Below, piece by piece: positions 39,927 through 50,456 of a stretch of DNA of 64,000 bases. The DNA comes from Candidatus Planktophila sp. GTDB lineage: Bacteria; Actinomycetota; Actinomycetes; Nanopelagicales; Nanopelagicaceae. Location: positions 62,001-126,000 of the forward strand of contig SHUV01000001.1 in NCBI GenBank assembly GCA_009694515.1, given 5' to 3'. The notes beneath the pieces were generated by a model. It saw nothing but the letters and a program-made list of their open reading frames with translations. It searched no databases and was not told where the DNA came from. How positions within the stretch are numbered: the first letter of the stretch is position 1; each line of letters opens with the position of its first letter. The position numbers and the translations under genes were made by a program.

Positions 39927-40990
39927 GAAGTAATCTCAGAAATCGCGCTTACTAAAGTTTGAATATCTGCGCGGGTCATCCCAGATTTTAAGGTGATGAG
40001 CAGATGTCCATCGGTTGGATATCCCATTGCGGCCAGCACGTGGCTGGGCTGTAGATCCGCGGGGGAGCAGGCAGAACCTGAATCCGCATCAAGTGAGCGC
40101 GAAGCTAGTTCGCGCACCAAATGCTCACCATTAAATCCAGCGACGATGATGGAGAAGACATTTGCAATAGCAGCTGCCTTTGGGGCAACCACGCGAACAC
40201 CAGGAATCACCGCTAATGCTGTGAGTGCGAACTCACGAAGGGTGGACGCTTCGGGAGTGAAGTTTTCCAGTGCAACTGAAGCAGCAATCAATAACGGCAG
40301 GGAGAACGTTCCTGGAGATTTAATCGGCGCGATGTGGGGAAGTGGATAGGCATATTGACTCTGATTATTGATTGCCAGAAATGCTAACCCGCCAGGGCCA
40401 GACCAAGAACGGGCATCAAAGAGTGCGGTATCCCAATGATCAGGTAGCGCAATTCTGGGGCCAGAAGATGTTGCATCGACGGCAACGAATCTCGATAGCC
40501 CAGCAAGTGTCTTTGAATCCTGCACAACTCCAGTTTCACCATTGGCTAATTGCAACGAGAGCACTGAATTCTGTGGAATTTGAGCAGAGTTAATCGCCCC
40601 CTGATCATCGACCTGTAATTCTGTAATGGCTCCACGATGAGATCTTGCTATCGCTCTGATTTTTCCTTTGTCGGTAGCTGAGTATGCAAAAGTGAGGTCA
40701 TCTCTAAGCAGGCCGGCGATAGCCAAGTAGTGGCCAAGAGCGGGTTCCCCAAGGACTTCCAAGGAATCTGCCGGCACCTTCAAATGTGCTGCGATATTTT
40801 CCAGGGCCTGATTATGCAAAATTGCGGCTCGGGCCGATGACTGCGAAAGTTTCTTCGGATCAGCCCAGCCTTGGTCAAAGGCGGCCAGCAGGGCGCTACG
40901 AACTACCTCGGCTAGAGGCGACTCGGAAGTGAAGTTTCCTGTGACACGTACCACCGGATGAACGCTACTGCCTCGAATGGGCGCATGCAC
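39923..40990 (-). CDS. NifS/class V aminotransferase-fold protein, degenerate (no PLP lysine)
   Basis: NifS-like ANGETGVVQD, DADSGSACSPADLQPSHVLAAMGY, but ARSWSGPGG in place of the usual xHKxxGPxG. Confidence 0.82.
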   Translation of the reverse strand: MHAPIRGSSVHPVVRVTGNFTSESPLAEVVRSALLAAFDQGWADPKKLSQSSARAAILHNQALENIAAHLKVPADSLEVLGEPALGHYLAIAGLLRDDLTFAYSATDKGKIRAIARSHRGAITELQVDDQGAINSAQIPQNSVLSLQLANGETGVVQDSKTLAGLSRFVAVDATSSGPRIALPDHWDTALFDARSWSGPGGLAFLAINNQSQYAYPLPHIAPIKSPGTFSLPLLIAASVALENFTPEASTLREFALTALAVIPGVRVVAPKAAAIANVFSIIVAGFNGEHLVRELASRSLDADSGSACSPADLQPSHVLAAMGYPTDGHLLITLKSGMTRADIQTLVSAISEITS

Positions 40991-41012
40991 TTCGCGCCAC
41001 TATCCTTAAGCC

Positions 41013-41786
41013 ATGTCTTTAGACGCAACACGTAATTGGCGCCCGATCCGAGTAGCGGCGGCGATACTTCCGGCGCTATTTCTGCTTAGCGGTTGCTCAT
41101 TTGATCTCAACAATGTTTCCGGCATGGGCTTTCCTAAGGGAGTCTCTAGCGTCAATGACATTTCACTCTCACTCTGGCAAGGCTCATGGATTGCTGCCGG
41201 AGTTGTTGGAGTCTTCACCCTAGTTTTGATTCTCTGGCCAGCTGTTTTTCATAGAGCAAACGCTAGTAAAGGTGAATTTCCGAAGCAGACCCAATACAAC
41301 GTTCCGGTTGAAATTCTCTACACCGTTATTCCCTTCATTATCGTGGCAGTGCTCTTCTACTTCACTGTCATAAAAGAGAATAAAATCGTTGATAAGACAA
41401 CTCCGGTCAAGCATGAGATTTCAGTTGATGGCTTCCAATGGTCTTGGCAGTTCTCATACCCAGAAGCGGGAGAGGATGCAGTTGTTACCGGCACACCGGC
41501 ACAACCACCAACTCTCTATCTTCCACAGGGCGAGAGCGTGCGCTTTACCTTAAATGCCGCCGATGTCGTGCATGGTTTCTGGATTCCAGCATTTATGATT
41601 CAGATGCAGAACTTGCCAGGAGAGACAAATTACCTGCAATTTACCGCCAACAAGATTGGCGAATTCCCTGGTCGATGCAACATCTTGTGCGGCCGAAATC
41701 ATTCCCAGATGCTATTTAAGGTGAAGGTAGTCTCACCAGAAAATTATCAGAAGTATCTTGACTCACTGAAGGCGAGCGCAGCATGA
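41013..41786 (+). CDS. ctaC: Cytochrome c oxidase subunit II (lipoprotein)
   Basis: Lipobox [36 protein letters not shown] CuA motif. Confidence 0.95.
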   Translation: MSLDATRNWRPIRVAAAILPALFLLSGCSFDLNNVSGMGFPKGVSSVNDISLSLWQGSWIAAGVVGVFTLVLILWPAVFHRANASKGEFPKQTQYNVPVEILYTVIPFIIVAVLFYFTVIKENKIVDKTTPVKHEISVDGFQWSWQFSYPEAGEDAVVTGTPAQPPTLYLPQGESVRFTLNAADVVHGFWIPAFMIQMQNLPGETNYLQFTANKIGEFPGRCNILCGRNHSQMLFKVKVVSPENYQKYLDSLKASAA

Positions 41787-43441
41787 CCACGTATGCAGAA
41801 CGTCCCACAATTGCAGCTCCTCGCCAAGGAGTGCAGAAAACTTCGCTGGGATCTCAATTTGTTAAGACAATCACCTCAACAGATCACAAGCGCATTGGTT
41901 ACCTCTACCTAGCAACATCATTCTTCTGGTTCCTCTTTGCCGGAGTTCTAGCACTCCTCATCCGCATCGAGCTTGCCCGCCCAGGGATGCAGTTCATTAG
42001 CGTGGAGCAGTACAACCAGATCTTCACGATGCACGGAACGATTATGTTGCTGATGTTTGCCACACCGCTCTTTGTTGGTTTTGCAAACGTGCTCATGCCG
42101 CTACAAATCGGAGCAGCAGATGTTGCCTTCCCTCGTCTTAATATGCTTTCTTACTGGCTCTTTCTCTTTGGTTCAATTCAAGCCGTTGCCGGTTTCTTAA
42201 CTCCCGGGGGAGCGGCATCATTTGGTTGGACTGCCTACGCACCCCTTGCTAACTCAACATATTCACCTGGAATTGGTGGCGACCTCTGGGTAATGGGTCT
42301 TGCTATCTCAGGCCTTGGCACAATCCTTGGCGGCGTTAACTTCATTACAACCATCTTCACCATGCGCGCACCTGGAATGACGATGTTTCGTATGTCTATC
42401 TTCTCTTGGAACGTTCTCTTGACTTCGATTCTCGTGCTGCTTGCCTTCCCGCCATTGGCAGCAGCGCTCTTCGGACTTGAATCCGATCGACTCTTTGGAA
42501 CGCATATCTTTGATCCGGCAAATGGCGGAGCCATGTTATGGCAGCACTTGTTCTGGTTCTTTGGTCACCCTGAGGTCTATATCTTGGCGCTGCCATTCTT
42601 TGGAATTGCAACTGAGATCCTGCCAGTCTTTAGCCGTAAACCAATCTTTGGTTATAAAGGTTTGATTGCCGCAACGATCGCGATTTCTGCACTCTCGGTT
42701 GCAGTGTGGGCGCACCACATGTTTGCTAGTGGAAAAGTTCTCTTGCCCTTCTTCTCATTTATGACATTCCTTATCGGTGTACCGACTGGCGTGAAGTTCT
42801 TTAACTGGATCGGAACCATGTGGCGCGGCCATGTCACATTTGAAACACCAATGTTGTTCGTAATGGGATTTCTTGTGACATTCCTCTTCGGAGGAATAAC
42901 CGGAATCATCCTGGCCTCACCACCACTTGATTTCGCTGTCTCTGCCTCCTACTTCGTTGTTGCGCACTTCCACTATGTGTTATTTGGAACCGTGGTCTTT
43001 GCCATGTTTGCTGGTTTCTACTTCTGGTGGCCAAAGATGACCGGGCGCATGCTCAATGAACGCCTGGGCAAGATTCACTTCTGGACTCTCTTCTTCGGCT
43101 TCCACCTCACCTTCCTGATTCAACACTGGTTAGGTATTAAGGGATTTCCTCGTCGCTATGCCGATTACCTAGCAACTGATGGATTTACTGAGATGAATAT
43201 GATTTCAACGGCTGGTTCATCCTTACTAGCTCTTTCCATGATTCCATTCTTCGTCAATGTGTGGATTACTCGTAATTCACCGAAGGTTGAAGTCGATGAT
43301 CCCTGGGGATATGGCTCATCCCTTGAGTGGGCAACATCGTGTCCACCACCACGCCATAACTTCACCTCGATGCCACGTATTCGATCTGAACGACCAGCAT
43401 TTGATTTGCACCACCCTCACATTAAGACAGAAGGTCACTAA
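41783..43441 (+). CDS. ctaD: Cytochrome c oxidase subunit I
   Basis: [63 protein letters not shown]. Confidence 0.98.
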   Translation: MTTYAERPTIAAPRQGVQKTSLGSQFVKTITSTDHKRIGYLYLATSFFWFLFAGVLALLIRIELARPGMQFISVEQYNQIFTMHGTIMLLMFATPLFVGFANVLMPLQIGAADVAFPRLNMLSYWLFLFGSIQAVAGFLTPGGAASFGWTAYAPLANSTYSPGIGGDLWVMGLAISGLGTILGGVNFITTIFTMRAPGMTMFRMSIFSWNVLLTSILVLLAFPPLAAALFGLESDRLFGTHIFDPANGGAMLWQHLFWFFGHPEVYILALPFFGIATEILPVFSRKPIFGYKGLIAATIAISALSVAVWAHHMFASGKVLLPFFSFMTFLIGVPTGVKFFNWIGTMWRGHVTFETPMLFVMGFLVTFLFGGITGIILASPPLDFAVSASYFVVAHFHYVLFGTVVFAMFAGFYFWWPKMTGRMLNERLGKIHFWTLFFGFHLTFLIQHWLGIKGFPRRYADYLATDGFTEMNMISTAGSSLLALSMIPFFVNVWITRNSPKVEVDDPWGYGSSLEWATSCPPPRHNFTSMPRIRSERPAFDLHHPHIKTEGH

Positions 43442-43443
43442 GC

Positions 43444-43848
43444 ATGAAGGCTAATTGGCAGCTCTTTACCGGACTCGCGATCTTCTATGCGATCATGTCG
43501 GTGGTTTATTACTACGTCGGCGGAGAAGCAGTTGGTATCACTGGCATGATCTTGGCTGCATGTTTAGCTGGCATGGTCGGCTTCTATATCTGGTTTACGC
43601 AAAAGCGAATCGGTTTTGATATTCCTTCCGATAATGTTGATGCTGAGATTGCAGATGATGCCGGTGAACTTGGTTTCTATAGCCCACATTCATGGTGGCC
43701 ACTTCCGGTTGCGCTAAGTGCCACCGCTATGGGTCTTGGCCTGATTATCGGATGGTGGCTCACTCTGATTGCCCTCGGCTCTTTAATCATTAGCATCATC
43801 GGAATGGTGACTGAGTACGAAAAACCACTGATCAGTAACAATCACTAA
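43444..43848 (+). CDS. ctaF: Cytochrome c oxidase subunit IV (actinobacterial)
   Basis: Small 4-TM protein directly after ctaD; DAGELGFYSPHSWWPLPVALSAT. Confidence 0.9.
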   Translation: MKANWQLFTGLAIFYAIMSVVYYYVGGEAVGITGMILAACLAGMVGFYIWFTQKRIGFDIPSDNVDAEIADDAGELGFYSPHSWWPLPVALSATAMGLGLIIGWWLTLIALGSLIISIIGMVTEYEKPLISNNH

Positions 43849-43879
43849 GAGCTACTAGCGAAGCTGCTGCCAGGATAAA

Positions 43880-44743
43880 GTGCGAAAGCTGGTAGCACTT
43901 GCGCCCTGGATCTTCGTCCTCATCTGGAGTTCAGGCTTTCCGGTCTCAAAGTATGCGTTTTCATCAGGAGATCCGCTCTATTTTCTGGCAATTAGATTGC
44001 TTCTAGCCGCGCTCATTCTTTTTCTATTAGCGGTTGTTTTTCGAGCCCCGTTAAAGCTCTCGCGGAGTGATTTTCTCGCCTCACTAGCGATTGGAATCAC
44101 TCTTCACGGTATGTATTTAGCCGGAGTTTGGTATGCCATCAGCTTGGGAGCACCGGCGGGCCTATCTTCAGTGATTACAAGTATGCAGCCGGTGCTGGTC
44201 TCCCTAATCGCCATTCGATTATTGAGTGAACCCTTAACCAGAAAACAGGTAATCGGTTTAGTACTGGGATTCATCGGTGTCTTTCTTGTCGTCTTACCTA
44301 AGCTCTCTGGCTCATCGCACTTTACGGGAACATCATTCGGGCTACTAGTCCTAGCACTCTTGGGAAGCACGGTTGCGACCCTGATGCAGAAAAAAATTGG
44401 TCACTCCATTCCGCTTTTAATTGGTACCACCTATCAGTTCGCAATTTCGGGCGTCATCCTTCTCGTGCTCTCAATATTCCTGGGTGAAACAAGGTTCCAC
44501 CTCACTCAAACCGGTCTATTTGCAATGCTCTGGGCGGTGCTCGTCACATCGATTGCGGCAGTTCTTTTGCTCTTCTGGCTGCTCAATCATGGATCGGCGG
44601 CGAAGGTCTCATCCTTGTTCTATCTCGTGCCACCGATTGCAGTGCTAGAGACCTACATTCTCTTTGGGGAAAAGATCAACGCCCAGGGGTTCATAGGTAT
44701 TGCTATGACCACACTGGGCGTTGCCTTAGTTCTACAGAACTAG
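43880..44743 (+). CDS. EamA/DMT-family transporter
   Basis: Ten-TM duplicated EamA pattern; LAPWIFVLIWSSGFPVSKYA. Confidence 0.88.
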   Translation: MRKLVALAPWIFVLIWSSGFPVSKYAFSSGDPLYFLAIRLLLAALILFLLAVVFRAPLKLSRSDFLASLAIGITLHGMYLAGVWYAISLGAPAGLSSVITSMQPVLVSLIAIRLLSEPLTRKQVIGLVLGFIGVFLVVLPKLSGSSHFTGTSFGLLVLALLGSTVATLMQKKIGHSIPLLIGTTYQFAISGVILLVLSIFLGETRFHLTQTGLFAMLWAVLVTSIAAVLLLFWLLNHGSAAKVSSLFYLVPPIAVLETYILFGEKINAQGFIGIAMTTLGVALVLQN

Positions 44744-44754
44744 ATTCTTATTTG

Positions 44755-46344
44755 TTAGTGATGACCTTCAAGCTCCTTGCGCTCTGACTGAGTTGCCTTT
44801 GGCACTGCAGTTGCCATCGAGCGTGAGATCCGATTACGAATCTTGTTCTTGATTGCCCCTGGCCTGCGAACTCCGCCGCCATCTAGGTCAGGAAGTTCAA
44901 GTGGAGCTAATTGTTCATGGGAGGTGAGCAGCCAGGCTTTCTCAGCTGAGATTGGCTCATGAATTTCAGTAAATTCACCATTAGGCATGCGAACCAGGCG
45001 TCCGGTCTCGCGCCCGTGAAGAACGAGATCGCGGTCAGCGCGCTGTAGTGAAAGACATAGGCGCTTGGTAATTACATAGGCAAGTGGTGGCAAGACAATG
45101 ACACCAATGCGTGAGAACCACATCATCTGGTTAATGGTGAGATCAAATGTTGTGGCGATAATGTCGTTACCACCATTGAGAAGACATACAAGAGTGAAGG
45201 TAAGAGCCATCGCACCGATTGCGGTGCGAGTAGGTGCATTACGCGGACGATCAAGTAGATGATGCTCGCGCTTATCGCCAGTTGCCCAGCTCTCAATAAA
45301 TGGATAGAGCGCAAGGGCGGTGAACATGATGCCCGGCAAGATAAGGCCAGGAATCAAAATGTTCCACGAGATTGTGTATCCGAAGGTGACTGTTTCAATT
45401 GGGGGAGCCATACGAACCAAACCATCTAGCCAACCCATATACCAATCCGGCTGGGAGCCGGCCGAGACTTGTCCTGGCGTATAGGGGCCGTATAACCAAA
45501 TGGGGTTAATCGATGCTACAGCGCCAAGGAATGCGGTAACACCAAAGACGATAAAGAAGAATCCACCAGCTTTAGCCATATAGACCGGCATCAGTGGATA
45601 ACCGACAACGTTCTTCTCGGTGCGCCCTGGTCCTGGGAACTGGGTGTGCTTCTGATACCAGACGAGCATCAAGTGCACCGTAATGAGAGCGAGGAAGATT
45701 CCCGGCAGCAAGAGAATGTGCACGGTATAGATACGTGGAATGAAAGCGACACCAGGAAAAGCGCCACCGAAGGTAAAGAAGGCAAGGTATGAGCCAACTA
45801 CGGGAAGGGCTTGAATAATTGCTTCAGCGATGCGGATACCAGTACCGGAGAGAAGGTCATCGGGAAGTGAGTAGCCCAAGAAGCCTTCAACGATTCCGAG
45901 TGTCAGAAGTCCAACTCCGATTACCCAGTTAGTTTCACGGGGTTTGCGAAATGCGCCAGTGAAGTAGACGCGCATTAAGTGCACGACAATTCCCACCATG
46001 AATATGAGAGCGGCCCAGTGGTGGATTTGACGCATCAGTAATCCGCCACGAACTTCAAATGAAATATCAAGAGTAGATGCGTAGGCCGCTGACATCTCTA
46101 AGCCTTGTAACGGTTCGTATGAACCCTCATAGACGACTTCACGCATAGATGGGTCATACCAGAAGGTAAGAAATGTGCCGGAGAGAAGAAGAATCACGAA
46201 TGAGTAGAGACAGATTTCACCGAGTAAGAATGACCAGTGGTCGGGAAAGACCTTGGTGAGGTTCTTCTTCATCCATTTGGCCGCACCTGTGCGATCATCC
46301 ACATATCCGGCGACGTTACCGGCGATTCTTTCGCGTGCTGTCAT
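44755..46344 (-). CDS. qcrB: Cytochrome bc1 complex cytochrome b subunit
   Basis: FPDHWSFLLGEICLYSFVILLLSGTFLTFWYDPSM; MRQIHHWAALIFMVGIVVHLMRVYFTGAFRKPRE. Confidence 0.96.
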   Translation of the reverse strand: MTARERIAGNVAGYVDDRTGAAKWMKKNLTKVFPDHWSFLLGEICLYSFVILLLSGTFLTFWYDPSMREVVYEGSYEPLQGLEMSAAYASTLDISFEVRGGLLMRQIHHWAALIFMVGIVVHLMRVYFTGAFRKPRETNWVIGVGLLTLGIVEGFLGYSLPDDLLSGTGIRIAEAIIQALPVVGSYLAFFTFGGAFPGVAFIPRIYTVHILLLPGIFLALITVHLMLVWYQKHTQFPGPGRTEKNVVGYPLMPVYMAKAGGFFFIVFGVTAFLGAVASINPIWLYGPYTPGQVSAGSQPDWYMGWLDGLVRMAPPIETVTFGYTISWNILIPGLILPGIMFTALALYPFIESWATGDKREHHLLDRPRNAPTRTAIGAMALTFTLVCLLNGGNDIIATTFDLTINQMMWFSRIGVIVLPPLAYVITKRLCLSLQRADRDLVLHGRETGRLVRMPNGEFTEIHEPISAEKAWLLTSHEQLAPLELPDLDGGGVRRPGAIKNKIRNRISRSMATAVPKATQSERKELEGHH

Positions 46345-47333
46345 GTTGAGCGCTCCCAGAAACTAGGTCCGACGGGTTCATTAAATGGTGCTTGTGCCAC
46401 GAGATAACCCTCAGCATCAATTGTAATTGGTAACTGCGGAAGTGGGCGAGCTGAAGGACCAAAGATGACCTTGGCCGCGCGGGTGACATCGAATGTTGAT
46501 TGGTGACATGGGCAGAGCAGATGCTTGGTCTGTTGCTCATAGAGGGCAACAGCGCACCCCATATGAGAACAAATCTTTGAGAAGGCAATAATTCCTTCAT
46601 AGGTCCAGGAAAGTCGTTCGGCATCGAGATTAAATTCTTCGGGGCGAAGACGGATAAGGAGCACCGCATCTTTTCCAATGTCATTTAAAGATCGGTGCTC
46701 ACCAGGTGCTATCTCTGGGAGTGTCTGAGCTACTGCGCCTACTTCCAGATCTTGCGGACGTAGCGGGCGATCACCTGGATCAGTAACAAGGCGAGTGCCC
46801 TTCTTCCATGATGTTGTCTTAAGTTGGTTTCCAGGTAGTGGACCGAGGTCACCTAGTAGAAGCACCGGTGAAATAGCAGATAGACCAAGGGCTGCGCCCA
46901 GTGTGCGCTTAATGAGAGGTCTGCGACCTAAACCTGCAGCGGCGGCGCCAGCTTTGACGGTCTTTACAAAATCTTCCCGGTCTTCATCTTCAGATTTAAA
47001 TTCATGACGTTGGGCGATTACCTCTTCATCTGGCATGAGCGTCTTGGCCCAGTGAATAAGGCCCGCACCAATACAGAAGAGGGCGATCGCCATTCCCATT
47101 CCGAGGCCAAGTTGGTGAGCATTGGTATTTCCTAGAACTGGAATGAAGAAGAAAATGTCCTCATCGACGAATAGGTATGAGTAAACAAGGACAACAGTTC
47201 CGAGGGCGGAGAGAATAAAGAGCGTCGCTACCTGACGCTCTGCGCGAGCAGCAGCTTTAGGATCAGTATCTGCGCGGCGATGAACATGTGCTGGCAGACC
47301 TGGATCTTTGATGAGTTCTATCTCGTTAGACAT
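46341..47333 (-). CDS. qcrA: Cytochrome bc1 complex Rieske subunit
   Basis: CSHMGCAVALYEQQTKHLLCPCHQSTFD Rieske motif; N-terminal TM segments. Confidence 0.95.
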   Translation of the reverse strand: MSNEIELIKDPGLPAHVHRRADTDPKAAARAERQVATLFILSALGTVVLVYSYLFVDEDIFFFIPVLGNTNAHQLGLGMGMAIALFCIGAGLIHWAKTLMPDEEVIAQRHEFKSEDEDREDFVKTVKAGAAAAGLGRRPLIKRTLGAALGLSAISPVLLLGDLGPLPGNQLKTTSWKKGTRLVTDPGDRPLRPQDLEVGAVAQTLPEIAPGEHRSLNDIGKDAVLLIRLRPEEFNLDAERLSWTYEGIIAFSKICSHMGCAVALYEQQTKHLLCPCHQSTFDVTRAAKVIFGPSARPLPQLPITIDAEGYLVAQAPFNEPVGPSFWERST

Positions 47334-47337
47334 CTAT

Positions 47338-48132
47338 CTATCTCGCCTTCGCTGCTAACCAGACCGCAACACCAATAAGCAGTCCGATTCCTAGTGTCCA
47401 CACAAGTAGTCCTTCAGTAACTGGACCAACGCGACCGAGCGCAGCTCCACCTAACTGAGGTTCAGCTTCAGCTGCCTTGATCCACTTGATCATGGACAAT
47501 TTTTCTTCAGGTGTAATTGTCTTATCGCTAAACACTGGCATTGATTGCGGACCAGTGATTAGCGCTTCATAAATGTGAACCGGTTCAACTCCCATAAGAG
47601 TGGGCGCATATTTGCCCTGCGTCAGTGCGCCACCTTGCCCTGCGAAGTTGTGGCACATCGCGCAGTTAGTTCTAAATAGTTCGCCACCTTCGGCAGTGGA
47701 ACCATCTCGTTCATAGTTCAGCATCTCCTCGGTTGGTATTTCTGGACCGGGAGCAAGGGATGCGACATACATGGCAAGGGCATAAACCTCTTCGGGGTTA
47801 TAGAGCGGGGCCTTTCGCATCGCTTGCACACTCATATCTCCCATTGGCATGCGACCGGTACCCACTTGGAAATCTACCGACGCCGCACCAACCCCGATCA
47901 GAGATGGTGCGATACCACCACTTTCAGCGTTAAGTCCGTGGCAAGAAGAACAGCCCTTAAGGAAAATCTCACGACCTTCATCGATAGCAGCTGAGCGGGC
48001 TGCGATTGTTGTCGTTTGTTCGGCATCGACGGCGCTTGCAACTTGGAAGGTTGTGCCAATGGTGAAGAGCGCAAAGATAAGCAGGATCGGACCTGTCGCT
48101 CGATGTCTACGTAGCCGAGAAAGACGCTTCAC
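47338..48132 (-). CDS. qcrC: Cytochrome bc1 complex diheme cytochrome c subunit
   Basis: Two CXXCH motifs (CSSCHG, CAMCHN), N- and C-terminal TMs. Confidence 0.95.
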   Translation of the reverse strand: MKRLSRLRRHRATGPILLIFALFTIGTTFQVASAVDAEQTTTIAARSAAIDEGREIFLKGCSSCHGLNAESGGIAPSLIGVGAASVDFQVGTGRMPMGDMSVQAMRKAPLYNPEEVYALAMYVASLAPGPEIPTEEMLNYERDGSTAEGGELFRTNCAMCHNFAGQGGALTQGKYAPTLMGVEPVHIYEALITGPQSMPVFSDKTITPEEKLSMIKWIKAAEAEPQLGGAALGRVGPVTEGLLVWTLGIGLLIGVAVWLAAKAR

Positions 48133-48157
48133 AGTGTTCCTTTCAATTCATTCTTAA

Positions 48158-48787
48158 TCATTTGATGAGGTAGATAGCAGAGAAGAGCGCGATCCATACA
48201 ACGTCTACGAAGTGCCAGTAGTAGGAAACCACAATCGCAGTAGTTGCTTGTCCTTGCGTAAATCGTCGAGCTTTCGCAACGCGAACCATGACGATCAGGA
48301 ATGCGATGAGGCCACCTGTTACGTGCAGACCGTGGAACCCAGTTGCGAGGTAGAAAACTGAACCGTAGGCATTGGATGAGAGAGTTAGCCCTTCGACAAC
48401 CAAATGTGCGTACTCATAAATCTGCCCGGCGACGAAGAAGCCACCCATAAGAAATGTGAGTGAGAACCATTCGCGCATTCCCCATTCGGTGAATTTGAAA
48501 AGTGATCCGGTGCGTCTTGCTTGGTAGCGCTCTGCGGCGAAGACACCGAACTGACAGGTGACAGAAGAGAGCACTAAAACTGTGGTGTTAAATGCAGCGA
48601 ATGGAATATTGAGAACTTCAGTAGATTCAAGCCAGATAGTTGGACCTTGCACAGCGCGCGTTGTGAAATACATTGCAAAGAGTGCGGCAAAGAACATCAG
48701 CTCACTGGAAAGCCACACAATCGTTCCGACCGCCACCAAGTTAGGGCGGGTTATCTTGTGGTGCGAGCTAACGCTGGTGCTAGTCAT
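48158..48787 (-). CDS. ctaE: Cytochrome c oxidase subunit III
   Basis: [67 protein letters not shown] at 48787 preferred. Confidence 0.95.
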   Translation of the reverse strand: MTSTSVSSHHKITRPNLVAVGTIVWLSSELMFFAALFAMYFTTRAVQGPTIWLESTEVLNIPFAAFNTTVLVLSSVTCQFGVFAAERYQARRTGSLFKFTEWGMREWFSLTFLMGGFFVAGQIYEYAHLVVEGLTLSSNAYGSVFYLATGFHGLHVTGGLIAFLIVMVRVAKARRFTQGQATTAIVVSYYWHFVDVVWIALFSAIYLIK

Positions 48788-48927
48788 GGGCGCCATTATT
48801 CCCGAAAAGGTGCCCACTGGCCTATTTAAGAGCCCGCCCGGAGGCCCGATTTGCCCTTCAGAATGGGTGAAAAGGGTCACCAAAAAATGAGAGTCGACAT
48901 CCGGATTATCCAGAATAGACTTCGCTC

Positions 48928-49374
48928 ATGTCCGAGTCCAACGGTAGTAAAGAGCGTAGATACTCCATTGTTTTGTATTCAGATGATTCATCTGTGAGAC
49001 AGGCGATTATCGGCGCCTTGGGAAATCGGGTAGCACCAGAGATGGCCGAGCACGTGATTCACGAATTCGCTACCGGGGCAGCACTTCGACTCTTTGTCGA
49101 TGGCAAGAAGCCAGGAACCGATAAGCCAATTGATTTATTCATTCTCGACGGGGAATCAGTTCCGGAAGGCGGCCTTGGAATCGCGCGTCAACTTAAAGAC
49201 GAGGTTTTTAATTGCCCACCAGTATTGGTCATCACCGGCCGCAAAGCTGATGCTTGGCTGGCAGCGTGGTCCCGGGCAGAGGCAAATGTTCTTCACCCCA
49301 TTGATCCATTCACACTTTCGGCCACTGTCGCAAATCTTCTTCGTACTCGTACAGCTGCACTTTCCACGCTTTAG
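48928..49374 (+). CDS. Orphan receiver-domain (REC-like) protein
   Basis: IVLYSDDSSVRQAI, DLFILDGESV, VLVITGRKAD, VLHPIDPFTL; no output domain. Confidence 0.75.
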   Translation: MSESNGSKERRYSIVLYSDDSSVRQAIIGALGNRVAPEMAEHVIHEFATGAALRLFVDGKKPGTDKPIDLFILDGESVPEGGLGIARQLKDEVFNCPPVLVITGRKADAWLAAWSRAEANVLHPIDPFTLSATVANLLRTRTAALSTL

Positions 49375-49397
49375 ATAAAACGGAGAACGAATTCGCC

Positions 49398-50456
49398 ATG
49401 AGCTCATCACTTGCTGATGGAAGTTTTGCTGCGAATATAGAAATCCTCAACGCTGGCAAAGATTTAGAACCAGAGCAAATTCGGCTTGTCATGCGGGAAA
49501 TATTGAGTGGAAACGCTGATGTGGAATCTATCAAGAGCTTTCTGCTCGCGCTTAAAGCTAAAGGTGAAACCTCCGAGGAAGTAGGAGCACTCGTTGCCGA
49601 GATGTATGTGCACTCGGCGCCCATCGATATCAAAGAACGGGCAGTTGATACCGTGGGTACCGGTGGAGATGGGGCACACACCATCAACATTTCAACAACC
49701 GCGGCAATCATCGCAGCCGCAGCTGGTGCTCGAGTAGTCAAACATGGCAATCGCGCTGTCTCTTCTAAATCTGGTGCATCTGATTTTTTAGAAGCCTTAG
49801 GTGTAGTTCCGGGCCTTGATGGCAAAGGTGTGGAGCGCACCGTGCGCGAACTCGGTATTGGATTTTGCTTTGCGCCGATTTTTCATCCTGCTATGCGATT
49901 TGCCGCACCTGCTCGAAAAGAGCTGGGTGTTCCTACCATCTTTAATATTCTGGGACCACTTGCCAATCCGGCCAAACCAAAGGCAGCTGCAGTGGGCGTT
50001 GCCAATGAGCGGAAGCACATGGTGATGGCGCAAGTACTAGCTGCCAAAGGCTGCGATGGTTTTGTCTTTCGGGGCGATGATGGTCTTGATGAAATCACGT
50101 TAGCGACATCCACCACAATTCTGACTATTGGTAGAGATCAGATTTCAAGTGATCGAGTTGATGCAAAAGATTTTGGTCTTTCCAATGCACCGCTGTCAGC
50201 CATTGTTGGAGGAGATCCGGCTGAGAATGCACGGATAAGCCTTGCCATTCTTGCAGGTAAACGCGGCGCACCCCGTGATGCGGTTCTACTTAATGCCGCC
50301 GCCGCCATTGCCGCTTTTGAAGGTGAACTCGATTCTGATGTTAAGCAGCGTCTCACTGCAGGGCTGGCGCGAGCAACTGTTGCCGTTGATTCCGGGGCAG
50401 CAGCAGAGTTACTCAAGAACTGGGCAGCGCTTACTTCCCAGATTTCGGCTTCTTAA
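49398..50456 (+). CDS. trpD: Anthranilate phosphoribosyltransferase
   Basis: VDTVGTGGDGAHTINISTTAAIIAAAAGARVVKHGNRAVSSKSGASDFLEALGV. Confidence 0.97.
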   Translation: MSSSLADGSFAANIEILNAGKDLEPEQIRLVMREILSGNADVESIKSFLLALKAKGETSEEVGALVAEMYVHSAPIDIKERAVDTVGTGGDGAHTINISTTAAIIAAAAGARVVKHGNRAVSSKSGASDFLEALGVVPGLDGKGVERTVRELGIGFCFAPIFHPAMRFAAPARKELGVPTIFNILGPLANPAKPKAAAVGVANERKHMVMAQVLAAKGCDGFVFRGDDGLDEITLATSTTILTIGRDQISSDRVDAKDFGLSNAPLSAIVGGDPAENARISLAILAGKRGAPRDAVLLNAAAAIAAFEGELDSDVKQRLTAGLARATVAVDSGAAAELLKNWAALTSQISAS

